Source of the DNA: Phytophthora quininea
Taxonomy: Eukaryota; Oomycota; Peronosporomycetes; Peronosporales; Peronosporaceae
Assembly (NCBI GenBank): GCA_011947345.1
Contig: JAAVTG010000565.1
Location: 1 to 64,000 of the forward strand
DNA length: 64,000 nucleotides
Direction of reading: 5' to 3'
The position numbers were made by a program, and so were the translations under genes. Positions 43,742 to 55,950 of this stretch are shown here, in pieces. Below the pieces are notes generated by a model. The model saw nothing but the letters and a program-made list of their open reading frames with translations, did no database searches and was not told the DNA's origin. Position 1 is the stretch's first letter, and every line of letters begins with the position of its first letter.

Positions 43742-44923
43742 ATGGGTCGCAATCGAAAGGGTCGGCAGTGCGGCGGCTACGGCTCCAAGAAGGAAAGGTA
43801 GACGCCCTCTATGGCGCTGCAGTAAACGTCTTTAGCCGCCTAATGCTCTCGTGTCACTCGTAGGTTCGTGCTGCTGAGGCGCTGGCAGCAGGAAGTGGCC
43901 AAAGTCTCGAGGCTGAACCAGCAGAGCAGGCAAGCCCAGCACAAGCAGAGAGAGCTGCAGCGCCGCGCCGAGACTAACGATGCCGTGCGTCGCAGAGTGC
44001 GGGTGGACGTGCTCACGGCCTGGACCAACGCTCGACTCAAGGACGACCACATCGAGCGCATCAAGCGCGAGGGGCTCTATCCATTGCCTCGGAGCTGCAA
44101 AAGTCGTCGGAACTGGCAGAGTTTTCATCCTTGCAAGAGCGGTACGACGGCATCGTCACTAGAGCGGACAGGGTGATGGCTTACTTGTCTGTTATTTGGT
44201 GTTATGCAGCTGCATCTACGAGATCGCGCGGTCTTTCGATCTCTACAGCTCCACGTGCGAGTTCACGCAGGCCTTCTTTGCATCTTTTGAGCCGTGGATG
44301 GTGTCGCGACTGTCTGAGCTCACGACGGCGTTCAAGACGATGAGTGACGGCAATGTCAAGCTGTTGCTGCTGCAGCCAGCCGAGGGCTGACCATCGGATT
44401 CGTGCGAGACGAAAAGTCGGTGGCCTCGCTGTTCGATGATGAGGAGACAGACCGGATGGCCTGGCAGTTCAATTCCGGGCAACTAGTGGGGAACGAGGCG
44501 GACTCCTGGGAGGACCTGGATGTGGAAGACGTAGACCTTGTGCAGACGCAGGACGACGTTCGACTGCAGTCGCTGAGTCTCGTGTCGTGTCTCGGACTGT
44601 CCAGTCGGTTTTTGACGCAGCTCACGACCGCGCACCCGTTTTTGGAAAACCTCAAGATTGTCGACTGCTTCGACGCTGCAGCAGGCGAACAGGGTGCCGC
44701 ATTGCTGCAACAACTTGCCAAGTCTCGCTCGCTCAAGACGCTGCACTTCTCGTGGTGCTGTTGGCTCACGACTGAAATTCTGGTAACTTTCGGCTACCAG
44801 CTCCTGGAGCCTCCAGTGTCTCCACTACAGGATTTGCATGTTTCGGATTGCTTTGATGTACTCGGCGACTACGTACAGTCCGTCTTCCAGGACTTGTTGC
44901 CCCACGTACGGGTCACCGTGTAG
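43742..44923 (+). CDS. Protein with helical N-terminus and C-terminal leucine-rich-repeat-like region
   Basis: The ATG at 43742 starts MGRNRKGRQCGGYGSKKE. A 65-bp intron (GTAGAC...TCGTAG) leads in frame to RFVLLRRWQQEVAKVSRLNQ, a basic helical region (RRRVRVDVLTAWTNARLKDD). Further segments are ELQKSSELAEFSSLQERYDG, CIYEIARSFDLYSSTCEFTQ and an acidic stretch NEADSWEDLDVEDVDL. The final ~130 residues resemble LRRs of the AMN1/F-box kind: VRLQSLSLVSCLGLSS, PFLENLKIVDCFDAAAG, SRSLKTLHFSWCCWLT, PLQDLHVSDCFDVLG. The frame slips near 44090, at the second intron (about 44173-44211) and near 44388, each by one base. The gene is divergent from kinase copy 1 (262 bp) and 90 bp upstream of the PH-FIG4 gene. 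No definite family; a ubiquitin-ligase adaptor is possible but unsupported. Confidence 0.55.
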
Positions 44924-45012
44924 ACTGTCCCTAATGTAAATTTTGCCATCCCGTAATTATAAAAACGTTTTTAATCGGTCTGATTTTTGAAGCGTCGGAA
45001 GAAGCGATCTGC

Positions 45013-48000
45013 ATGAGCGTCTCGGGTCCGCTCTACCGCCGCACGCCGCGGCTGTTCAGCCCCAACAAGCCTGGAGAGTGGAGTCTCGTGTGGTGCGAGT
45101 TGGCTGTGGAACGTGGGGAGCTGCTGGTGGCGCTGGATCCGGATGGACGCAGCCGCATCGCCACCCTTCCCGTCCAGGACTGCGAGCTGGCGCATGTGCG
45201 GAGTGATGGTCGCGACTGCTTCGAGCTAACAATCACTTCTCGCAATAAAAAGAAACCTTTTCGTCTCACGAGTCCAGTCACGACGTGGACTGGTGGTAAG
45301 CAAAACCATCTTTAAAGTATTTGTTGTTTTTATTGAAGTCTGTTTTCCTGTGTTTAGGATGACGACACTGATTGCAGTGAAGAGAGATCTACAGCGCGGT
45401 GTCAAGCCAAAGTTGTCATTATTGACCCAACCAGTATCTGAACCAACTTCACGACCAAAGCACATGAGAAGACCGTCGTCAACTTTGAACATCAATGCCA
45501 ACCTCGCAACGATCAATGCGATTGCCGGAAACACTCTTAGTGAAGCAGCTCAAGGACGACCTACGTTACGCCGCAGAAAACCAGTGCTGGCAACGTGCGA
45601 GACGCTCTTTGAGCGGTTCACGATATACGAGACACCCACTACGTTCTACGTCGTGTGCTCGGATCGCCACTACACACGGTTCCGGATGATTGAACTGAAT
45701 CGAATGGTGGATCGTCCGACCAAATTGGAGCAAGTTTTAAGTGAAGATAAGCGGATTTATGATTGGGAGAAGATGGAGGCAAGGCTGCAGGGAATCGCGG
45801 AGCTCGCTCGGGTGCATGGGACTAGGAAATTAGTGCGTGCTTTCACTGCGGTGGCGATCGTTGGATGTATTCGCTTTTGCGCGGCTACTACTTTATTTTC
45901 GTGACTCAGAGGCGCAAAATCGGATGTATTGGCGGCAACTCAATCTACGGAATTTCCGCCACGCAGCAGTTGAACGTGAGTCCGCCTGAGGAAGATGTGA
46001 CGGCGTGGGCTCGGCTGAATCGCTGGTTTAATCCCAGCCCCGAAGAAGAGGCGGAGGCAAGATACCTCGGCTTATTTCACTTTCTGGACCTGACGAAAGA
46101 CTTTTACTTCAGCTACTCTTATGATATTACGCGTACGCTGCAGCATAACATGACTACAGAACACTCGGGGCCGGCTGAAATGTTCACGTGGAACTCGTAC
46201 CTCACGCACGAACTGAAGACTTGCATTAGTGAAGGTGCTGCGGGTGATTTGATCTTGCCGCTGGTGCTAGGATGCTACGAACAGCGCAAGTGTTCCGTGT
46301 TTGGTCGCCTTGTCAGCATCACGCTGCTAGCTCGTCGCTCGCGACACTTCGCCGGCACCCGATACTTGAAACGCGGTGTAGCTGACACCGGCAAAGCTGC
46401 TAACGACGTCGAGACGGAGCAGATTATTGAAGATGAAAGCATGGGTCCAGGCAAGTTTAGTTCGTTCGTGCAGCACCGTGGTTCCATTCCTGTTTTTGGT
46501 CTCAAGAGACTTCAGCTACGCTTCCAAAGCCTCCCATTGTGCTGAACCGTGTGGATCCCACGTATTCGGCAACACAAAAACACTTCGCCGATCTTTTCTC
46601 ACGCTATGGATCGCCGATCGTGGGGCTTAATCTTGTGAAACAGTCAGAGAAAAAGAGCGCGAGGTCATTGTGGGCAACGAGTACATGAACGCTGTTGAAT
46701 ATCTGAACAGCTTCATGCCGCCAAAGCATCGCGTGCGATACGTTGCCCTGGATTATTCTAGGCTATCAGGGCCTAAACAGAAAGGGCTTAACGTGCTGCA
46801 TTCGCTGGACAGGGTGGCTGTGTGGGCCCTCACGCAGACAGGGTTTTTCTGTAGTGCGCCAAAGCGACATATCACCCAGAACGGGAACAAGCGAACAACG
46901 CAAGCTTTCTTCCCAAGCCCGCCTCCAGAACCTTGGGATGCTTTTACTACTTCTGCCAATCATCAGCAAAATGATGACATTGACATCAATGATGATTCCT
47001 CGATGAAGGCACCTCCATCCCCTACCATATCGAGAAATTCCGGCGATTGGCTAGAGCAGAGGGGCATCCTCCGGACAAACTGCATCGACTGTTTGGATCG
47101 CACGAACGTAAGCCAGTTCAGTGTTGGCATGCGAGCGTTGGGACAACAACTTTACGTGATGGGTATCAAGAACACGCCGCTACTGGAAAGCCGCTCGCAG
47201 CTCGTACTTGTGCTGATGAAGCTGTATTCCTTAATGGGTGATGCGATCTCGATGCAATATGGTGGATCGGAGGCTCACAAGAACGTCAAGAACAGTGCCG
47301 CACGGGAAAATGTCAAGCACCGGGAACTTCTCACTTCCATTCGGCGTTACTACAGCAACTCGTTTACCGACACGGCGAAGCAAGACGCGATCAACATCTT
47401 CTTGGGCCACTTTGTCCCAAAGGATGACTCACCACCGTTGTGGGAACTGGACTCTGACTACTACCTGCATAACTTCGAAGTACGCAATGGGGTGGCTGCC
47501 TGTGAGAACGTGCGTCGCAATCTTGCCTTTCATGCGGAGAATAAACGAAAAGCTTTCGGAGAACATTATAGCATGCAGACTAGGCGGCTTTCTTGCTGCT
47601 CGTCGGAAGTTTTGGTTGATAATGGCGATGAGACTGACGACAGCGATGAGGAGGATAATCCTGCGCCTGATCGACTAGCAGTTGCAGCAACACGTGATCA
47701 ATCAAAGCGCGACGCATACATTCGTGAATGTCGAAGGGTGCTAGATGACTGGTGGAGGGAACCAATAGAGGAGTTCGAGCGCCCAAAATACTGCCAGCCA
47801 CCTCTAGAACAAAAGGTCCGTGCGACTGTGAAGTGGTGGCTGGAAAAGCGAAAGAAATCGGTCCTTCTGGTGGATTAGATTCCCAAGTTAGAGCACAAGC
47901 ACCGTCTGGGAGCTCGAAGAAGTCGGTCCCCCATGCTCGGACGATTTTCTGCAAATGTATCACCCAGAGGAATTGACGACATTCGACAAAGTGCTTGGGT

Positions 48001-49407
48001 ACAAGTTTATGGTGCCTATGGAGATCTCGGACGAAGTGGATGACAAAGAAAAACGGCGATCTGACAGCGCTGTCATGGCCCAGTTATCATCCGTTCCGTC
48101 CTCGTCCTCGATATCTGCATTAGCTCCAGTTGATGAAGAAAACCTATCCGGCTTTGAGCGCGGATCGCGACGAGGACAAGCTCAACCTGGCAGTCGATCT
48201 CATCGGAGTATGAGCGCTCCTGACATCGGAGAAGAAGTAGGATACGCCCCACAGTCGACTCGTAGATCACGAGAGAGCTCCCGAGAGCACAGCAAAAATG
48301 GATCCCAAGATTACGCGAGCATTAGCGGATCTGAGGATCGCCATGCGTCTCGTTCAGCTTTAGCGGAAGTCATCAACAAATACGGAGGTGTAAACGCTCC
48401 GACAGGGCTGAAGTCGGTCAAGCGCAAGGATGATCAAATCAGCATCGAAGACTATGTGCTGGGCAGAGGGTAGGATTTCATACGTATGGGATCGTTTTCT
48501 TGTGGTGTTGAAACTAACCCAACGCCCCCCTTTGTTTTTGTTGGTAGGCGTCATAAATTTGTTGGCGATTGCAGCTCAGTTACCCCGGAGCAAATCTATC
48601 AGCAGTACGGGGCTCCAATGACATTACTCTGCATTATTCTGTTAGCTAACGTTTATCCTTGCTGTTTCTAGATACGTGTTAGGGAAAGCATCTCCTCAGA
48701 TATGGGAGAGCGACAACGAAAGCGTGAAAATGTACTTTGAAGCGTACATGCGCGACAACAAGATCAGTCCGGATGATGCCCGAAGTCTTCGAGACGCACA
48801 AATTCGTGGCGGTGCAACATTCAAGCTGCAAGCTGGGCCGTACTCAGGGCTAGATCAGGGTGTAAAAGCCCGCGTCTTGGTTGCTAAGAAGCTGAAGACC
48901 GACTCAGAAGACAGGAAGTATGTCCATTTTGCTTGTGGTACAATGGAGTTTGTTATATCTGACCTTGTTACTTTGATCGTTAATGCAGAATCTTTGAAGA
49001 ATCTCTCGATCTCAAGAAGCTGGTAAGAACTGGAGAATCATCGGTTCCGGCTGAGAGTTTGGAGTTGTACAAGACCTATTTTGATGAGGAATTGCCGACT
49101 GTCGAGATCTATCGAACAACGGCTAACAATGGTTCTCAAGCATCCGAAGACGTATCTCCCCGATGAACAAACGCAGTACATCGGCAACAGTACTGTCCTC
49201 AGAGCTTGCAAAGAGCATTAAGAAATTATCTCGCAGCAAAAAGGGACGTACACGCTTTAGCGGGGAGGCCTTATCCCCGTGGGACCTCTTTTCAAGATGG
49301 ACGGTGGCAAGGACCGCGATTTCATTATCTTTAACGAAGCCGCTGCGGAAAATTCGTTTGGCGAGGTGACTCGAAACGAGACGGAGCTGTCGTTCTACTC
49401 GAAATAA
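45013..49407 (+). CDS. PH-domain plus SAC-domain phosphoinositide phosphatase, FIG4/SAC3-like
   Basis: SAC phosphatases remove phosphates from membrane phosphoinositides; FIG4 acts on PI(3,5)P2 at endosomes and vacuoles. The N-terminal ~110 residues look like a PH domain: LYRRTPRLFSPNKPGEWSLV, RDCFELTITSRNKKKPFRL, ending SHDVDWW then MTTLIAVKRDL across an intron at about 45296-45358. The SAC domain follows with YFSYSYDITRTLQHNM, GSIPVFWSQ and the catalytic CX5R loop LRTNCIDCLDRTNVSQF (from about 47069). Beyond it, MYHPEELTTFDKVLGYKF (47.96 kb) is the FIG4-type C-terminal block. The tail extends to 49407 with DRKIFEESLDLKKLVRTGES and PVGPLFKMDGGKDRDFIIFN. Frame breaks: near 45270 (just before the PH end), 45880, 46490-46640, 47880, 49140 and 49200-49260; introns near 45296, 48474-48671 and 48919-48990. 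A PH domain in front of FIG4 is unusual to my knowledge. Confidence 0.8.
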
Positions 49408-49442
49408 ATGGCTTCGTATATGATATTGCCAATACGTTGACT

Positions 49443-52128
49443 TTATGCTGCAGGCTGAGCGAGTGGTGGGGCTTTGTCTTCGCGGATGATGATCGCTGTG
49501 TGATGTTCTTTGTCCAAAAGTTTGTGCGTGAGTGAATTCTCTTCTTCGTTCTTTTTCCACGGTTGCCATCTCTTTGGTGACGATATAGCCCCACCGCTAC
49601 TGCTGCTGCTGCTGCTCCTGATACTGCTATTGCTGTTACTGCACAGGGACTGAAATCGTAGAGATGGACCAAGTCCGAAGGTTGAACCTTTGTGCTGGCG
49701 AAGGCGAGACTGACTGGTCGACTGGGGGATTTGCGTTTTTGTGGGGACCTTTTGATGTTGTCCAAGTAATCGGCAAGCACAACTACCGGTTTGTGTGTCG
49801 CCGGATGTGCTGCTGGCTGCACAGGGATCTTGACCGGTAGATGTGAACGTTAATGCCAATTGAGAAATTAGTTTTGACCGTCTTGACATTTTGGGCTTTG
49901 CTTGTGGTTGAGACGGCTGCGGGTACGCCTCATCGTCGGACTCTGGAGAAGTGTTAGCCGATTCTTCCAGCATCGCGACCGGTTGGCAAAAGTTAATGTT
50001 GGCGTGGTCGAAAAAATACATCGAAGTGGACGCTTCAAAGCCTTTGCAGTGCTCGAGATGGTGGAGAAAGCCTGCATCCATCAGAGCGTGGCCAAGCCGT
50101 ATGCCTTCCCCTCGAGAGACTGTCACCTGTAGGTCTTCCATGCGTTCCACCAAAACTCGCCTGTGAAGCACCTTTCAGATGGTTTTTCAGTTGCAGACGC
50201 TAAGCGGCCGAAGTCATCGCTAAGGTCCTGCGCCAGCACTGCCAAGAGCTCTTCCTGGATGTATTCAAGCTCGCTGACAATTTCTGCTGCGGTCGGTCGA
50301 CCATTGGGATCGCTGCACCAAGACTGCGAGATGATTTCTTTCAACTTCGGCGCAATAGTCTCGTTGGGGTCCTCCACCTCCGAATCCTCGAGCGGCGGGC
50401 GGCATCCATTCAGCACGCCTTCAAATACAATAAGCGGATTGTTGTTCGAGACAGGATACTTTTCTCGATCCGGGAACAGTATGTCCCAAAACGTGATGGC
50501 AAGTGAATACACATCGGCTGCCTCGCCGTACGATGCGAGCCCAGTCCGGCTTCCAATCAGCTCTGGGGCCATATAGCTCACAGTGCCGGTGACTGTCATC
50601 TTAGGAGCTGGAGCAGGGGTGGTTACCCTGGACTGGAAACAGTACTGGAATTTGAGGTTTCAACGGAGATTTTAGGTTCGCCAATCCTCTCCATCGTGAA
50701 GTTAGGAGGTAATTCACGCGGAAGACGCCGCGAGTCTCCGAAGTCCGTCAGCTTGACGTTATTGTTCTTGTCGACCAGGAAATTGGCGGGTTTAACATCC
50801 CGGTGCAAAAGTGGTGGTGAAAAACCGTGAACGTAGGCAACGGCACGTGCACAGTCCAGCATATACGCCACATTGAGTAGCATTTGTTGGTGATCAAAGC
50901 TGTTAGAGACTGCGTCACCTCCTATGTCATTCCGATATCGTCCTGCTCGACTTCGTGAGTATGACTTAGCTTGAGCGTACAGGATATCCTCAAGTGAGCC
51001 TTGGCAAAGTTCAAACACTAAGCCGATGGTTGGAGGGGATACGCACATCCCGTAGAACTCAACGATGTTTGGATGCGCCAGTGACGCACAGAGTGCCGCT
51101 TCGTGGGAAAATTCAATCACAACCTCCTCTGAGAAGCGGTGGGGCGTGTAGACTTTCACAGCAACGGATTTGCCCTTGCGCAGCCGACCACAAAATACCG
51201 ACGCGCTTGATCCCTCGCCAATCTTGCGTTTGATTTCGAGATGGGCAAAATCGATCAAGAACTTCCTGTGGGCCTCGATGAGGCCGTGGATACTACCCGA
51301 CAATATATCTTCGCTCACTTGTCCCTGGAAATTCGTCCCAGAACGGCGATCTGCTCGTTCCAGCGACCAAACTCGTTGCCCCATGCCTCGCCAATATTCG
51401 GTGTCAGCTCGCAGCAACATCCAGATAACCAACGGGCAAAATGACCCCCAAGTGAAGACCATGTATGATGTCACGGAAAGCAAAGTGGATTTCGGATAGT
51501 ATTGCTGTATCACAATGCCGACAATCATCATCACGTGGTACACGATAATGTACGCGCCGTGAAAGTGCAAAGCGAATTTACTCGCTCGTCCTGCCGGCGG
51601 GTGGATGAAGCAAACGTACACGACGAAAATCAGCAGCAGTGGACGCAACGTCACCCTGGTCAGAAAGAAAAGCATCGTTTTGTGTGGTGCAAATCGGGTG
51701 ATCGTCCAGATGATTGGAACGGTGTACGACGCGAGAAGGATCGATTTGGCAACGGCGCGACGGACGGCTGGCACCGATACACTTTTCTGGCAAAGGAACA
51801 TCAGTCCAAGTACGAACACAAACTGTCGGGCAGCGTAAAAGACTTCGCCGTCCAGATTTGGAAAGTTGGTTGTGTAGATTTCGAGCTTGAGCGCGATGGC
51901 GAAATAAATCGCGAACGATCCTGAAGCAATGGCAAGGATCCACAGAAGAGGTTCAAACGCGGGCAGAATTACTTTGCGGGTAGCTTGGGCATTGCCGGAG
52001 AAAGCTGCGTGGCGGTTCACTCGCAGGTACACGAGCAAGAGAACATTGAATAGGCAGATGACTGCATAGCCAGTAAGCGCAATAATCTGGCTCAGAAGAA
52101 CTCGCTTGACGACGACCGGCTTGTTCAT
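49443..52128 (-). CDS. 7-TM receptor-like TKL kinase, diverged paralog (copy 2), two frame breaks
   Basis: The ATG at 52126-52128 (MNKPVVVKRVLLSQIIAL) begins a seven-helix region with the same spacing as the other two kinases. The kinase domain keeps normal motifs: glycine loop KIGEGSSASVFCGRL, VAVKVYTP, LLHRDVKPANFLVD, LTDFGDSRRLP, MAPELIGSRTGL. The DEP-like C-terminal block is GIRLGHALMDAGFLHHLEH, and a Ser run (about 49590-49625) lies near the end. The frame breaks near 50620, where SSTVSS should run on to RVTTPAPAPKMTVTG, and near 50160, before LHRRVLVERMEDLQVTV; each needs one base. The protein would be about 890 residues. Unlike the near-identical pair it seems catalytically competent in sequence. 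Its stop lies 35 bp from the convergent PH-FIG4 stop. Confidence 0.82.
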
Positions 52129-53034
52129 GCGGTTGGAAGGCAACGAGTGCCTTAGCACACCTTATAGTCGGTGGCAAGATAAATGGCGACTATCGGGAGC
52201 GTGTCTTGTGCTGCGATGCTGATGATTGGAACCGAGTTATGTGGATCAGTTGGTCGACCAGTAGTGGTGCGTCCGGGTCACGGTCTTGTTGTTCTTCTTC
52301 CGGAATGAAGGCAGCGATCCCTCTCCACAAGCAGGAAAAAGAAATAGTTACTTTCCATGGTTCGCGCCAAGACAGGCTGAGTGCCAGTTGAGCTGGAGCG
52401 CTAGAAAAGGTGGTTTCAACCAGTGTATTCTTGAGTACTCATTGAGCTGCAGGCAACCCGTCGGTGTTACTGGCTTTAGCTGGTACGTTGAGTTTATCAC
52501 TTCATGTCTGCGATGTGGCGTCGACAAGCATGTGAGGCTTCTCCAGGCTATGAGGAGTCGTTGCCAGCAGGCCAAAGACCGCATTTTTCTCTTGAGGTCA
52601 GTTCTGAAGTCGCAATCGAGTCGCGATGTATTGCGAGACGCTTGCGGATCGATTGCGAGCAGGACTTGTCACCAACGGATTCTTGCTGGTGTCTTCAATC
52701 AAGTCGAAGCTCACGGTGACAGCTTGGACGTGACGAATTGGTCCGCGGACTTTCGTCTCGGTAGGACACCACAGCAAGTGCGACCACAAATTCAGAGCAG
52801 CAAAACCCTGGACCGAAGACACAGATCCAAGGGCGACGGCCGAAAACGGCCAGACTCACTCCCTACATACATCCGCAAGCCGTTGGAGAGAACTGCACTT
52901 AGCATGTTGGTCGATGCTCAACACACTTCTTACCGTTCACAAGGATTAGAGACGGGTTTGAGGATGCATCGATTAACGGTTAAAAGGATCAGCTAACTGG
53001 AGTTCTTACTGCTACACAGCATAATCGACTCCAT
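52129..53034. other. Intergenic region, no supported gene
   Basis: About 900 bp lie between kinase copy 2 and the EGF-like gene. A plus-strand frame from 52286 to 52996 (about 236 codons) is open but starts without ATG. Its product lacks domains, has scattered Arg/Ser/Cys and shows no promoter motif, so I regard it as chance. Confidence 0.45.
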
Positions 53035-54053
53035 CTAGTGGAAGACCGCAGCGATGAGGATCGTGGCGACCGTCATAGCGATGTAGCCCATCGGGCGAGC
53101 AGGAAGAGCGGCGCCGCTCGTAGCGTTGCTGGTGCTTTCCGCCGTTCCCGACGACGACGTGCTCTTGCTCTTGCTCTTCGACTTCTTCTTGGCGCTCTCC
53201 TTGGTGCACTGCAGGCCTTCCCAGCCATCCTCGCACGTGCATTCCTTGTTGGAGCACGTGCCCTTGCCGTTGCAAGCCTTGTCGGACGTGGCATCACATT
53301 CCGAGCACTGGTCGCCCGTCGTGCCCTCGGCACACTCGCACTCTTTGGTGTCAAGGTTGCACACACCCGTAGCGCACTGACCAGGAGCTGGCACTTGTTG
53401 GAGTCGATGATGTCACAGTGGTCACCGCTGTAGCCTTCGTTGCAGCGGCACGTGTAGTTGAGCGAGGCGACGGAGTCGGGCACGCAGGTGCCCTGACCAG
53501 TACACAGCAACGTCGAGTTGCTCGACGAGTTGGTGCTAAGGCAGTTATCCACCAACGCCGAAGCAGTATCGAGGTCCTGAGCGAGTTTGTCGGCCTCTTT
53601 CTCACCGAAAAGCACCTCGAGCGAGCTGGTGTCGAAGTCGACACAGCCGTAGATCACATCGATCGACTCGCCGCTGGCGTCGGTGGCACCCTGGACGCAG
53701 ATGACACCTTCGCCGGAAGACGAGGTGCTTCCGGAGACGCACTTCTCCGCCGGTTTGACGGTGCAGACGCTGCTGATGGCGTTGTACGGACTCTTCCACG
53801 ACGAGAAGGTCGGGCACAAGCCCGGGTACTGGCCAGAGCACACGTCCGTGTCCTGTTTCTTCGGGAGACACTGCTTCACTGTGTCGGTACCGGAACGGGT
53901 CGTCTGCAACGCCACACATTCGTATCCCTTGGCCGTGCAGTCCTTGGTCTCCTCACAGATTCCCGGGCGATCCTTATCCTCTTTGCTCTTGGCCGAAACC
54001 TGCTGGCTGAGCGCTAGCAGCGCCAAAGTGCTTGCAATTTTCCACACCTGCAT
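53035..54053 (-). CDS. Secreted, GPI-anchored EGF-like cysteine-rich protein
   Basis: The ATG at 54051-54053 starts MQVWKIASTLALLALSQQVS, a clear signal peptide. The mature part is Cys-rich and secreted (CEETKDCTAKGYECVALQTT). Then come EGF-like modules: CTGQGTCVPDSVASLNYTC with RCNEGYSGDHC, CATGVCNLDTKECECAEGTT, and ACNGKGTCSNKECTCEDGWE. A Lys/Ser/Thr stalk (KKKSKSKSKSTSSSGTAEST) and a C-terminal hydrophobic tail MGYIAMTVATILIAAVFH after SNATSGAALPARP suggest a GPI anchor. The frame breaks near 53393, between SNKC and APGQC, again by one base. Oomycetes have many such cell-surface proteins. Adhesion or wall association is inference; binding partners are unknown. Confidence 0.75.
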
Positions 54054-54504
54054 GTTGGCTGGGGAGGTCCTTCGCTCTCGATCAGGCAAAGGTAGAATGG
54101 CGAGCCCGTAGAGGAGACCGAAGGCGAGGTGGTGGCTTTGTCGCTCTGCTTTGGTGGACGACGGGATCGGGCAAAGCGTGCTCATGGATCGGCTGGATAG
54201 TTTTCGGTGCTCTCTGGAGACGACATGGCCACACAACGCGCAACGCGCGACGAGTCTGTCGCGGTGTTTGTACGGGACCATGTGGGATGGCGTGCCCCAA
54301 AACTTTTGTGCGATTAACCAGCGGCTAAAGTTTTTGTTGTTCGTTTGTTCGAACACAAACAATGCGACTAAAACATGCTGGCCGTGGCGGACGGGAAGTA
54401 TCATGCATAGGACGATAACAAGATCCCGATTTGACACGTTTGCTCGTCTACACGTGCTTCCTTACGGTTGAGACGGCAAGCGCCACCTGAGAGGAGACAC
54501 GCCT
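54054..54504. other. Short intergenic region upstream of the EGF-like gene; no gene
   Basis: The 450 bp between the EGF-like start and the DXO stop contain only frames that run on from neighbours. They probably include the promoter of the EGF-like gene and the DXO 3' flank. Confidence 0.45.
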
Positions 54505-55950
54505 TCATAAGTCTGAGGGCAGGAAGGATGGTCCTGAGGACGGTCTCATCTCGATTACATGCTGGCGAGGGATGTAGGTGACACGGAAGCGGCGTCCTTC
54601 CTCTCTCACCTGGTCGTAGATCCAGTCCAGCAGCGACTTCGTGAAATTCAAACACACGATGGGGCTCTACGACACACAAGCGATAGACGTTAGAAACAGC
54701 ATCGAAGTAGCATCGACACGTCGTGCGTATCGCGCTTCGTCAACGTAGCGGCTTACCCAGTGCTTCCGACAGAAGTTCGGGATGTTCGTGACCTGGAAGG
54801 TCTGGAGCTTCCGCACTTGAAATTCGTCGTTGCGGAACGCACACACGATCTTAGGGGTGCCGACCACGTACGACTGGATCCAGAACGCGAGCAGCTTGAA
54901 CCGCTCGAACACGAACTGGTCCTTCTCGCGCTGCAGCAGCCGGAAGGTCTTCAACTCGACGTATTCGCGTCGTCCGGCGTCATCGTTTCCCTCGCCGTCG
55001 TAGCAATCAATTTCCGCGGCAACTACCAGCTGCTTGTCTCCGAGCGTCAAGGCCGAGATGCTGCAATACTCCTCATCCTCGTTCACCGTGCGATGGTCTC
55101 CAACTTCCCTTTCTGTTGGATGAGTAGAGTAGATTTCGAACCGCCGTCCAGCGAACGCGCCTCGACGCTGGTTCTCATGCGGATTGCGGTTGCTCTCGAT
55201 ATCCTGCTGCGTTCTTCTCACGTCCAAATACACGCAGCCGCCTCGCTTCTCAACCTCGAAAGCCCAGTCGTTTTTGCTGTTGTACGGCGTCTGAAAGACA
55301 ACAGCAGTGAAGTCGGTTGGTTGCCAAGATCGCTAGCTACAGAACGCTCGACTTACGCCCATGATTTTGTTCAGGTTGTTCCGGTACGTGACAAAGTGGG
55401 GCTGCTTTCGATTCTTGCCCTGAAAATGCTCCAACGCCGACAACAACGGCGCAATCGGAGCTGGCGGTCGCGTGGGGTCCGCTGCATCCTTGCCCACAAA
55501 CCCTTCGAAGCCGTCGAGTAGATTCGCTCCAATCTGCCAAACAAAAGTTAGTTTAGGTATTGCTAGGCGTAAAATTCGAGTACGCTGGTCTTCCACCTCT
55601 GCTTTCTTGTATCTCAGCTGACACGCACACACAACATCTACGTCAAGTACTTCTTCTTCGTCTTGATCGCTTTGCACGCACCAAATTCGACCGATCAAAT
55701 CGAACTTCGTCTGCGTATTTGCTAAAGTATGCGATCTCCTCCGGCTAAAAAGGCGGAAATGTTACTGGGAGGCGTGAACGACTCAGAAACGCTTGCGAAC
55801 CTTGGACGGCGTCACTCGAGCCTGCCGCTGCAGCTCACTAGCACGAGACACCGTGAACACTCGGACGTCTGTCGTGCTCGGCACCGCGTGACGAGGCCGC
55901 TGGGTCGGCCGGTTGTCACCTTCATCCCGTCGGCGTTTCTCGACCACCAT
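54505..55950 (-). CDS. DXO/RAI1-family decapping pyrophosphohydrolase and exonuclease
   Basis: DXO/RAI1 enzymes remove incomplete or non-canonical 5' caps from RNA and can degrade the body; RAI1 also stabilises the nuclear 5'-3' exonuclease. The ATG at 55948-55950 opens MVVEKRRRDEGDNRPTQ. Joining across the intron GTTCGC...TTTTTAG gives ASELQRQARVTPSK then PEEIAYFSKYADEVRFDRSN, the usual N-terminal block. Later exons hold IGANLLDGFEGFVGKD, HFVTYRNNLNKIM, the catalytic acidic motifs AAEIDCYDGEG and YVELKTF, and FERFKLLAFWIQSYVVGTPK with IVCAFR. The end reads CLNFTKSLLDWIYDQVREEG and a stop at 54505-54507. A break near 55640 separates RSN from the LRYKK segment. Exons are roughly 54505-54670, 54757-55290, 55358-55533 and two 5' exons. 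The gene is well supported. Confidence 0.87.

Noticed and set aside
49590..49625. Repeated CTG/CTA units as a possible microsatellite element
   Set aside because: They encode the serine run near the C-terminus of kinase copy 2 and are too short to list as a separate locus.
52286..52996. 236-codon plus-strand frame
   Set aside because: No ATG at the start, no domain, no promoter motif and no plausible codon pattern. Left as intergenic.
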